Below, piece by piece: positions 47,824 to 61,119 of a stretch of 64,000 nucleotides of DNA. The stretch's first letter is position 1, and every line of letters starts with the position of its first letter. Both the position numbers and the translations under genes were made by a program. The stretch spans positions 1,488,001-1,552,000 of the forward strand of contig JACAAK010000001.1 of assembly GCA_025093985.1 (NCBI GenBank), read 5' to 3'. The stretch is from Calvatia gigantea. Lineage: Eukaryota > Basidiomycota > Agaricomycetes > Agaricales > Lycoperdaceae. Below the pieces are notes generated by a model, which had not been told where the DNA came from, made no database searches, and was given only the letters and a program-made list of their open reading frames with translations.

Positions 47824-49456
47824 TGTAAGTTACTTATGAAGGACGGGCAAAAGCCAACTTGAAGAATGAGCCTGTTGCCACGTGATGCCTCTTCGCTCCC
47901 TTTCTCGTGGATTTATATTCACCCTTCGAACCTTTCAACGCCTTCCAAATGGTTCTATCACATCCTAGATATTTATCTTTGACGAAGAGCTCAGCAGGTC
48001 CATTCGCGTGTCGAAAATGGATCTTTCTCGAAGCAAAATCCACGAGACAATGTTTTCGCTCGAGGTTTTGATGGTGTGTGTGTATGGGCGACTATTATTA
48101 ACTTGCAATGTTACAAGTTCTACGTTGAAGTATTAAAACGATAGTATAATCTGAAAGAGATTACCACCAGTCTTCGGCCTTTCAGGCACAAGTATACTCC
48201 CACATCGATTACACCATGGGTCTTCCTTGATGCATGTGCAGGAACAATGGTGCGCCACGTACAGCCTCACCACGTTAAAGGTTCAAATTCAAACGTTCAT
48301 TAATCATTTACCCCCCGGGAATCGGGATTCATAGAGTGAGCAAGGATCGAGAGTCGGGGAATGTCACGGTGCTTTCTGCCAAGTACGCCACTGTGTTGGA
48401 ACTTGACAAGGCCCACTGACCGGAGGATTCATGGCGCTCTAGTCAGAGTAGACATATCCCTTAAGCGATTCGTCCCCTGAACATGGCTTTTATCAACGGT
48501 AGTCAAACGTGTAGAAGGCCACAGATGATCGATGAAACCATGCAAAATTACCCGCGACGATTATTTCAGCGGAGTGCCCGCCCGTGTTGTACCTGCCTTT
48601 GGGACACTCGAACTAAGGCTGGGAATCGCCGGAGAGAACGAGTCATCGAGAAAGTAGGTAACGCAACAACGGGGATGGTAGGCAATAAGGGGACGCTCGG
48701 CGTGAGCGCCGTGCATCTAATTCTGAGTTCGGTAGCGCAGCCGCAGTTTGATATGTCTCCCAGTACATATATATATCAGAAAGCCCCAATAGGTGATAGT
48801 CAGAAGAGGCGCAATTGGACATTGATCCATCCGAACAGTCGAATTCGGGATGGGTTCACCACGGAGGTGAAAACCGAATTGTACTACGGAAGAGGGCGGA
48901 TAGCCTTCGTATGGAAAATTCTTAAAACTTACGCCGAAATCTGGCGTCAGAGATCGGAGCGAGGAAGGAAAAGGCAGAGAGTTTTGTGGAAGCACGTAAC
49001 CGTGGCGTATGAGATGGAGGTAATTCCTCGGGTTACGGGCGCACTAGTCTTGTGACAGTAGCTGACTACAGCCTGTGAGAGAATGACCCAAGAGCGAGAT
49101 CCAATGAAGAACTGAGAGCCAGGAGCTGTAATGACGGCGGTGGAGCGGCACAGACACGACTTCTGCTTCTCAGTTAACGAGCATTTCTGCGTTTTATATC
49201 GCAGTTGGTTGAATATCTAGAGGATTATGGCGGTGCTATGAAGCGCTTGTTTCTGCCTCGTGGCCTGTCTAGCCTGCGACGGGGAAGAACAGAATCAATA
49301 AGAACGTATTCATGAATTGGTGAATGGAAGAATCGAAGGAGGTCACGTGGGATGATACAGGGACGACGTCATGGGGCGCAAGTGGTCGTGCCTCGCGGTA
49401 CTTAAGTCGCACCACCTCCACCACTGCTTCCACCCCCCTTCATTCTCGCTGCAGCC
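47824..49456. other. Intergenic, no gene called
   Basis: A 1.6 kb gap between divergent genes. The longest frame (48483-49055, plus strand, 190 codons) shows no domain, no splice-linked partners and a basic, low-information composition, so it is probably chance. The last 80 bp before 49457 are C/T-rich and look like a promoter/5' UTR. Confidence 0.4.
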
Positions 49457-50429
49457 ATGGCAGATACCTGGACAGACGGTATTCTCCTCAAAATTGTCAA
49501 CGTTATTGTTTACCTCCTCTTCCTTGGCTCGAACATCTACACCGTCGCTGCTCCCCAAGGCATCTACTACCATGGCAAGGAAACATACATCACCCCTGCA
49601 CCCTGGGCTTTTCTCATCTGGTCCCTAATCCACATCCTTCTCCTCGGTACTATTATCTACCAATTCTTCCCCCATGGCAAACGCGTCATCATCGATGGGA
49701 TTTCCTGGAGGTTCCCTCTCCTCGCGATTCTCAACGCTGTATATGTGAATTTGTGGGCCACCCAGCACTATATCATCGGTTTGTGGCCTTCATCTCACGC
49801 AACTAACACGCTGATTCTGAAACTCCTCCTCTAGCATTTGTCTTCGCCCTCTTTGTCAGCTCCGCAGTAACCGTAAGGACACATCTTCATGGTCAGGGAT
49901 GTGCACCTCATTGATTTTTTCCTTGATAGCACATCTACTACATCGTTAAGAAGTACCATGTCGCAGAATCTTTGTCCGATGAACTCTTCATCCACCTTCC
50001 ATTCTCGCTGTATCATGGCTGGACAACGGTCCTTGTTGTCCTCACTGGCTTCGAGGCCTTCGGTGTCAACAAGCTTCACCATCACGCTGGTGTCTGGACC
50101 AAAGTTTTCGTATTCCTCGCCCTGTACGTTTCCTTTCCCGACGTTGTTTCGCCCTCACTGAGATCCTCTCTCTTAGCTTCTTCCTTGAGGGTACTGCTGC
50201 CACCTACGCCTTCTCCACTCCTGAAGGAGATCTCCCGGCGTCAATTGCGATTGCTTGGTCCCTCTGGGCTATTTTCGTCCAACAGCGCCACCCAGCTTTC
50301 ATTCATTGGTCTGCATTAGCATTTGCCATTCTCGCTTTGGTTTGGGTGTTTAAAGGCGCGTATGGCCTTTACGGTAGTCGCGGAAGGATCGCGCTCAGTG
50401 ACGAAGAGCGTGCTCCACTTGTTGGATAA
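49457..50429 (+). CDS. Seven-helix membrane protein, TspO/MBR-like features
   Basis: Predicted integral membrane protein of about 270 residues with about seven hydrophobic helices ([101 protein letters not shown]). The [15 protein letters not shown] segment resembles the ITPAGxxFxIWxLIY signature of the TspO/MBR-related tryptophan-rich group, but I am not sure they are homologous. Introns near 49780-49833, 49874-49930 and 50124-50175 restore the frame. It has no signal peptide. The C-terminus is short and cytosolic-looking ([11 protein letters not shown]). Function unknown. Confidence 0.62.
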
Positions 50430-50759
50430 GTATGGGTCGCTCACACTGTCCCATTCAAATATCATGGGCATAAATCCATACTGTTCTCTTTCTTCTGCTT
50501 TTCTTTTCCTTTCTTTCCTTATCGATCTTTCACTTTCTTCGCTACGTCTTTCTGAACTTATGCCCCTCCGTAAATCGGATGTGATATATTAGTGCCTTGT
50601 ATCGCACATGTCACAAAGAATCTAGTATCTTGCTGCCATCATCACAAAAAATCAATATATCCGCTTCGCAACCCGGCAGGGTCGATTAAAAACCGAGTAT
50701 TAGCACAATTGTGGAGACAACTACAGTGCAAGGCGAACAACCCGTCCGGCCATGAACGA
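50430..50759. other. Intergenic, convergent
   Basis: 330 bp between the membrane-protein stop and the peroxidase stop. C/T-rich with no gene recognised. Confidence 0.45.
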
Positions 50760-52279
<1,520 letters not shown>

Positions 52280-53510
52280 TGCACTTTACGACCCTTGTGT
52301 TCTGAGCCTGACTGGCCACTAGGTCTAGTTTTTATACTTTGAACAGGCCGACTTTGATAGATCTCGGAGGACTACCATTTGGTTATACGCAAAATATCTA
52401 CCAATGCCCAGTCCGGGATTTGATTTCCGCATGACGACAAAGTGTTAATAACTGATTTGCATGTGTTAGGGCTATCCAGCATTTAGGATCGCAGAGACCG
52501 CTGTTGTCCGTGCGTTTTGACTGGGTAACGAAACTCGGGAGAGGGTAGGAGATACGAGGTGTGTTACAGTTATTTTTGGAACGTGGGATTCGGGATTCCC
52601 GAAATAGGGCATCTTTACAGCAAGAGACGCACGGCGTGTGCGTCCTGTACGCCGTCGCCGTCCCCAAAACAGTGGAACCTTCCCCGTAAAAGGGCTTCTG
52701 ATCATTTCCGTAGAAAACAGGAGGTGATGATGAAGGTCAGAGATGTTTCGAAACCCCCACTCCACGGTGTCGAACCATCGAATTAATGCCCTTTAGGCGC
52801 CCTGTCACCTTCGGCAGTTGCTCTGTGTTGTGCTGGCCATGGCGGGGATACGCAGAGCTCAAGGCGAGGGGGGAGCTCACTACACGAACTGTCAATATTT
52901 CGGCTCAAGGTGTTACGTCCGTCTACTAAGTAACCAGCAATCTTGGATCACGTTCCCAGAGGAGAGCAGTGAGTGAAAGTCGGATCCAACAATAACATAA
53001 GGAGGGCCATCATCCTGGTGCGCAACCGGGAGCAATCCTGACGAAGCCTTGTGCGTTTGCAAAGCTGGCTGTCTGATTCGATCGCGGCGGGACCTTTAAT
53101 TATCCTGCGTAAATGGCGAGATGCAAGTCGGCAGACACGGGGACGATTTGAACCAGTTAAAGATTTTTGGGGACCCTGATTCTGTCGTGCCAAGCACTTC
53201 AGAAGTTCTGAACCTGAGTATGTCCAAGTACGCTCGATGCTAATGAGGCAAAGATCTATCCCACGCAAGAGTTCACAAGGATATCAGAAATCAGACTTGC
53301 TCGCTCAGACGCGAGGAAAACTAGATGCTGAGCTCAGTATGTATATTAATATCGTCTTAAAATATCGTCACAGTAACCCGAATGATCAACGATAGTAGAT
53401 TAGAAACGAGCGCGCAGATTATCTCTACCATATCCGAGGGTTTCCGGACTCATTGAGTAGGACTATACCTTGAGGCCTCAGTAATGCAAACGGTTAAAGC
53501 TTAAAATGAC
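52280..53510. other. Intergenic between peroxidase copies
   Basis: 1.2 kb holding the promoter of copy A (TATA box at 52329-52336) and the 3' flank of copy B. Open frames of about 100 codons overlap on both strands without peroxidase motifs, so I see no third, decayed copy. Confidence 0.45.
52329..52336 (-). promoter_or_regulatory. TATA box of peroxidase copy A
   Basis: TATAAAAA on the minus strand, about 50 bp before the start codon, embedded in CTGTTCAAAGTATAAAAA. Copy B has nearly the same context. Confidence 0.65.
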
Positions 53511-55289
<1,779 letters not shown>

Positions 55290-56694
55290 TATGCTCGTTC
55301 CTGAAGAAAGGAAAACTCGAATCACGAGAAAATTGAACAATGGGGTTTGATAGAGGTCTTGCTCAGCTTTTATACGTTGAACAGCGGCAGTGATGCATCC
55401 GAAGGTTCGGTACTAACCCACAGCCCCGAAGTTATGGGCCGAAACAAACTATTGTTGCCTTGATCCATGCGAGTGTTGTTGAATGTCAGTGTTCGGCAGT
55501 CGCACAAGATAGCAAAACGAATCAGGAACGCTCTCCGTCGGGCTTGTCATGAGTTTCAGTTTGTCAGTCAGATAGCTCCGTGGCGAGAAAGGTTGGCCGT
55601 GGTAGGTAGGAAAGCTCATGGTCGTCCACCTGTGCCAAAGGCGATGTCCGTCGCCATATGGTGGAGCACCTGATATCAAAAAACTCACGCTAATGCGTGG
55701 GGGAACAGGAGGTTATCATCAAAAGTGTTTCCAACTGAAGATTGGGTGTGGGCTATCCATCCATCATTTAAAGGGTTGTGGCTAAAAATAGAGTTGCATG
55801 AGTTCTCACAGAACCTTGCCGCGTCACCCGTCTTGCTTAAATCAAAAATGGACTTCATAACCGGGGTGCTACAAGAAATGAAGCGGAGTGTCAAATCATG
55901 TCGCAATTCACCTTTTTCGACGCGTTGAGCGCGCTCAATAGTACGGCAAATATTCTAGGAGGCTTTGGGGCCCACTGTCAAATAGCAGTGATGGCGTGAA
56001 ATTGTGGCGATGTTTATCTTGAGCTACCATGGGAAAAGATTGGAAGGCCGTCTGTGTATTGCAAAAAAATAACCACTCCGTCGGAACCTAACATCAGATT
56101 TGAGTTCCATGTCAATTTCTGGTTTCAGGTGGTGTGGGTGGTTTTGGCTAGCTGAGAAATACAAAATCAAGCATGAAATCTCCACTGCGCCGGGGTTCGA
56201 GGAGTCCAGCATGCTCTTTGTTGCGGATCCGGAAATAGGAAACTCGCAAGGCACAAGCCGCAGGGGTTTGTTCCATGGGATGAACTATGTAACACTCACC
56301 TATCACCCCGCCAACCGCATACGCCGAGCTCATGTACTATGTTTGGCATCGTGTCTCGACTACTGCTGTCGTACGATTGGACGAAGACCGAGGTTGTCAG
56401 TCTCGAAGGGGTTTGTTACGATGCCTTTATTTAGATCTAATCATGGCGGAGAGATTGACGTGGGTTTAGTTGGAACAGCAGCATGCATGCGTCCCTCAGA
56501 GCTTCACAGCGCGCTCGTTTATTTTCAGAGCCGGATTAAAGATTTCAGAAGTGAGTTAGGTATTGTGACTGTGTTGATCTCGAGACGATCGCTGTGAGCT
56601 TCGTCCGTCGAAGTCGTGATGTGACAGCACGTGATATCCGTCGTGATCGCGCCTTGGTCGATGGCCTGCCACTCTGGTTCACAACCACACCATC
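55290..56694. other. Divergent intergenic region peroxidase B / primase
   Basis: 1.4 kb between divergent starts. A 165-codon plus-strand frame (56100-56597) has no domain and I do not call it. Apart from the TATA box above I see nothing distinctive. Confidence 0.4.
55368..55374 (-). promoter_or_regulatory. TATA box of peroxidase copy B
   Basis: TATAAAA on the minus strand, about 80 bp before the start codon, in the context CTGTTCAACGTATAAAAG. That differs from copy A at only a few positions, a remnant of the duplicated promoter. Confidence 0.65.
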
Positions 56695-58260
56695 ATGGCT
56701 ACCGAAGCCGATTATGACCATTCCTTGCCAGGTATGATTGTTTCCTGGGCTCAGTGACACGCCTCTAATGTTGCTGTAGAGGTTATGTTGACTTACTATC
56801 GACGACTCTACCCTTTCAAATCAATCTTCGGGTGGCTAAATCATGATCATACACCGACACGCCTATTCACCCATCGGGAATGGGCGTTCACGCTCGCTGG
56901 AGACGTGTACTTGCGGTACAATTCGTTTGCTACAGCCGAGGACCTCAAGAAACAGATATGCCAGCTTAACCCTACTCGATTTGAAATTGGTCCCGTATAC
57001 TCTGCCCGTGTAGGTGTCTTTGTGTTCAATCCTTGAACTACTCCTTCAATACATTTACAGCCTAGGGATAAGAAAACAGTACGCGCCCGTGCATTCCAGC
57101 CTGTTCAACGAGAATTAGTCTTCGATATTGACATGACTGACTATGACCCGATTCGTACGTGTTGTTCGGACGCTGGGATATGCAAACGCTGCTGGGCATT
57201 TATCACGGCGGCCGTCCGTGTTTTGGATCATGCCATGCGTGATCAGTTTGGGTATGAAGACCTCCTGTGGGTCTACTCCGGGCGTCGTGGTATCCATCTA
57301 TGGATTTCAGATAAGGAAGCCCTGGATCTAACGGACCAGCAACGCAAGGCAATTGTTGGATGGATGGATGCCGTCAGTGGTGGGACTGAGTCTAATAAAA
57401 GAGTCAATATCCGTCTGGGATCACGGCCACTACCTGCTCACTTCAAGTAAGTATTTCTTGTTCTTAATTCTTCTCAAGGATGTAATCTCGCACTAGGAGG
57501 ACTTTTGATATTTTAACCGAAACGTTCAATCACTTGATTTTGCAAGATCAAGACTTATTCGCCACCGAGGAGGGTTTTAAGGGCCTTCTCGAGCACATAC
57601 CCGATGAAGACACGGTTGAAAAACTTAAGAGAGCGAATTGTTCAAAACTTTCTTCTGTAGAGATATGGAAGATTTTAAATGAATTTGTGAATGGATCAAA
57701 GAACCCGAAGCAGGTCAGCTATTTTTTTCTTGTTTCTTGCAGTGCGGTCTCATCATCGGATTCATAGAGTATCCTGTCAGCTGCTCTACAAGACATTCAG
57801 ATATTCTATACGTATCCCCGGCTTGATGCCGAAGTTTCGAAACACCGAAACCACTTGCTCAAAGCGCCCTTCTGTGTACACCCAAAGACTGGGCGTATCT
57901 GTGTTCCCGTGAACCCAGAGAAGATTGGGGAGTTTGATCCTGAGGCGGTCCCGACAGTGGCCCAATTACTTCACGAACTTGACTCCAATAAGGCAGCAGC
58001 GATGCCGGAGGATCACAATGGCGCTAGCGAGCACCATTCGGGTTAGTGGCATCCATCTGTCTATCTATCTGTCTCCCTCCACATGGGTACTAACATCTTT
58101 GCCTTGATACTTCATGATTTGATGAATAGATTGGGAAAAGACCTCGCTCAAGCCTTATATCGTCTTTCTCAACAAACACGTTTCTCGGCTGATGGAGAAG
58201 ACAAGGCTCGAGAAACGTGCTCAAGGTGCTCAACCTCATGTAGAGAGCCCGACTTGGTGA
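56695..58260 (+). CDS. PRI1: DNA primase small (catalytic) subunit
   Basis: Catalytic subunit of eukaryotic primase, making RNA primers with DNA polymerase alpha. Motifs: VMLTYYRRLYPFKSIFGWL; REWAFTLAGDVYLRYNSFA; ELVFDIDMTDYD, with the metal-binding DxD; CCSDAGICKRCW, the zinc-binding Cys cluster; LLWVYSGRRGIHLWISD, the nucleotide-binding SGRRG; and VNIRLGSRPLPAHFK. An exon with LKAPFCVHPKTGRICVPVN follows. The first intron (P|EVMLT) is in phase; others near 57018-57060, 57448-57496, 57713-57779 and 58044-58130. It ends at VESPTW (58258-58260), about 400 residues, near the usual length. No frameshift seen. Confidence 0.92.
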
Positions 58261-58939
58261 TGGTTGCAGTGATGAACTCCTGATGGCTGCTTTGAAACAG
58301 CACAAGTCTGGTTTAATCTGGGATTCCGAGTCCGTTCCTTTATTTGACATCGTCCTTGGAATGTTGGTCATGTTCATGGTGACGACCTCCCTTGGGCACG
58401 TCGACGAGTTGTAGCGTGGGATTAATCAATCGATCCTTTCACCACGTTTCCCTTGGTTCTCGGATGGTTTTTTTAAAGATGTCCACAGTTCATCAGAGTT
58501 CATCAAGAAGCTTCAAGAAGCCAGATCCCTTACAAATTTATCGGAACACTAGCCGAGCAAATGGCCTGCGTACGACCATTTGTTACATGCCCAACTTAAT
58601 CCTGAAAATGTAGGAAGGAAGCACGAGGTTTCAAAATTCAAATCTGATTTATGGCCCTAACTGTTTAGTGACTACGGGAACAACGAATCGCAAACATACA
58701 ATTACATTTGATGGTGAGTGTCCTGAGATAAGCCCGGTGAAATTAAGCAAAACCGAAAAAAAGATCCCACATAAAGTCTTTGTGATGTTGAAACAAAGAC
58801 ATGTATCAAATGGAATCCAGCCAAAGGGGAGGGGTTCCTTTCACAAGCGCAAACTGGCATTCTGAGTCGAAGATTAAGAAGAAAAGAAAAAAGAATGTAT
58901 TCTATAGTCGAATAAATCATCAATAATGAGGTTACCCGT
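58261..58939. other. Intergenic, convergent
   Basis: About 680 bp between the primase stop and the next minus-strand stop. One plus-strand stretch (about 58450-58552) has a charged, helix-like frame but no plausible partners, so I call no gene. Confidence 0.4.
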
Positions 58940-60551
58940 TCAGAGTTCTGCTGTTTCTAACTGAAGCCATCGGTAGACAATTTCATTGGCATCTGGATGC
59001 CCCCTCAAGACGTGCATGACACGTTGGGCGACAGCGGGGGCACATTCCTCTGCACGACCGATTCCACTTAGGCATGCCTTCCTGTATTCGCTCTCCGATA
59101 ATCCCAGTAAGTTCGCCACTGAAGCTGAGTTAGAACCACCATAGGCATGAAGAAGGACGGGAAGAGCAATGAGTAGTGGGATATCCTCGGTGAGAGAATC
59201 AATCTCATCAGCCATATCCTCCGTGGTACGGCCATAGTCGCTTTTATTATGGATAGCGCCCAAGAGCGTTGACAACGCCTTGAGAGCCTCAAGGGCCTCA
59301 GCAACAGCTTCTTGCGCGAGCCGGGTCGCTTCTCTACCCGAACTCGGACGCGGGAGCATGTTAAGGAGATCAAAGAGGGCTTGTGCGTCGGCCGAAGCAC
59401 TAGCGGGGACAGCCACAATGGGGGGAGACGGGGGCCGGGAAGGAGGAAGCTTCAGTGTGAAGCGACCGGGTGGTGGGGTAACAGGAGGGCTCGGCAAATG
59501 GTTGTTTTTCTTGTTAGGGGATGGAATCGAAAATGACACAAGTGGACGGTGCGACAAAGCGACTAAACCCTTCCAGACTGCTGCGATCCAAAAAGGTTGC
59601 AAGGATGGTGTGGGAAGTTGGACAGGCCGTGTACCTTGCGAGTGTCCTTGCATATATAGGCATGACAGCATACAAGGTGACAATGGAAGGGTGATGGATT
59701 GTAGCGGCTTTGGATCCGGTGACTGTCCTGGGTGGACTGTTGTTCGGAGTTTCCAATGCCTCAATGACTGGGATCAACTCGGCACGGATGCCAGCAACCA
59801 GTGGACCGACGACCCTGTTGACAATCGACACAAGGCCTTCTCGAATGGACTTGAGGCCGTCACCACGAACATCTGCATCTAGCCCCAGACCCAAATCATC
59901 AAAGGCTTCAAGCAGTTCCTGTGCGAATGTTGCAATTGCGAGAGCGTGGAGCTGCGTGGGATTCGGATTCGGATTTTGAATTGTTGGCGCAGACGAACGG
60001 AGGAGTGGAGATGAGAGCAGCGGCAGCAGGTGCGCGGATAAGTTTGTTAGTAGGACTGAGAGCGGGCGGTGTAGGGACCGTAGGATTGCGCGATATAAAT
60101 GAGGGTTGCTGTGATTCGCTTTTAATTCTCTGAAACAAAATCAAAACGAATGATCGAGAGGGTGGTAGTGAAAAACATACGATGCAATGAGTGTGCCCAG
60201 TGCGTGTCCCCGGCCTTGTGGTAAGGGACGCCTACCAGCGACAAGCTCATAAGAGGGCACAGGTCCAGGGGGTTGAGCAAGGGCCTTTGACACGGCTTCG
60301 CTTAGCTTCAAGCTGAGCATCTCCAAGTACGAGCCGTCCTGGATTAGGAGTGCTGAAGTGGCTTGTGCGGAGACAGCGGTCGACGGAGGGGGACGTCGGA
60401 GGGTGCTCATGAACTTGTTGTGGGGCCTTGCGATCCTGTCCGCACCTGAAACTTGTGCGGATTCAGAATGCAGGAGTAAGGGAGAGGAGGGTGCAGGGGA
60501 GGATGGGCGGCTGGATGGGCGGAAGAAAGAAGGGGTCTTGAGTACGTTCAT
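58940..60551 (-). CDS. Uncharacterised helical protein
   Basis: I do not recognise this gene. It encodes about 510 residues. The N-terminus is Pro/Ser-rich (FFRPSSRPSSPAPSSP), then helical and Leu-rich (SYLEMLSLKLSEAVSKAL, HLYRAILRSLHRPLSVLL, HALAIATFAQELLEAFDDLG, SIREGLVSIVNRVVGPLVAG), with a Pro-rich linker before the last helical part (LPSPPVTPPPGRFTLKLPP, SVANLLGLSESEYRKACLSG). Overall it looks like an all-helical scaffold, perhaps armadillo-like. One intron near 60135-60177 joins the first two parts. A one-base shift at about 59588-59594 (next to an A5/T5 run) is required to link the two long frames; the frame after it (IAAVWKGLVALSHRPLVS) is convincing coding sequence. Confidence 0.6.
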
Positions 60552-61119
60552 TGTTGGTTTTTGGGTAGATTTTCTAGTGTCGGTTCTGGAGGAAGAGAGC
60601 GAAGCGAGTCTGGAGGTTCTATTGACTTGGGAATCCTTAGGGCTGCACCGGCGACTTCAGGATGCGGCGCGCGAGACTTATCCCATCGAAAGAGGGATTG
60701 AGGTGGGGGGTAAATAAGGGCAGCGCAGATCCTAAGGAGGGCGATCTGTGTCCGTGAGGAGGAGGAAGCTGAAGGGTCCAAAGAGAACGGTGTTAATCTG
60801 GCGTGTCAGTCTGGGGAAAAAGAAATGAGCTGTGCAGGAAGTTGATGAAGTGATAAGGCTTGCCTTGGAGAAGCAACTCTCATAGATTGTGGAGAATACG
60901 CAGTGTAAGTAAAGTCCGTTGGGACGAGTACGAGTAGTACTTGGTGGTATAATACAAAAGAGGACGCAAGTCACTGTCTTACTCCTCAATTTTCTTGTCA
61001 CACTTTATATCACACACAGCTCCCACGGTTTGTAGTTCCGGTTCCCATGATACTATGATAATTGCCTCACTCACTGACACTTGCGACCTTTTTCGACACG
61101 AATGGAATTCAACGCTTTG
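60552..61119. other. Intergenic
   Basis: About 570 bp upstream of the helical-protein gene and next to the 3' end of the adaptin gene. Open frames continue upstream of the chosen Met but carry no recognisable sequence. Confidence 0.35.

Noticed and set aside
48483..49055. 190-codon plus-strand open frame
   Set aside because: No domain, no supporting splice sites, and a composition unlike neighbouring genes; chance is sufficient.
52280..53510. A third, decayed peroxidase between the two copies
   Set aside because: None of the heme-pocket or Mn-site motifs occur in any frame here.
56100..56597. 165-codon plus-strand open frame upstream of the primase gene
   Set aside because: No recognisable motif, and it lies in the probable promoter region between divergent genes.
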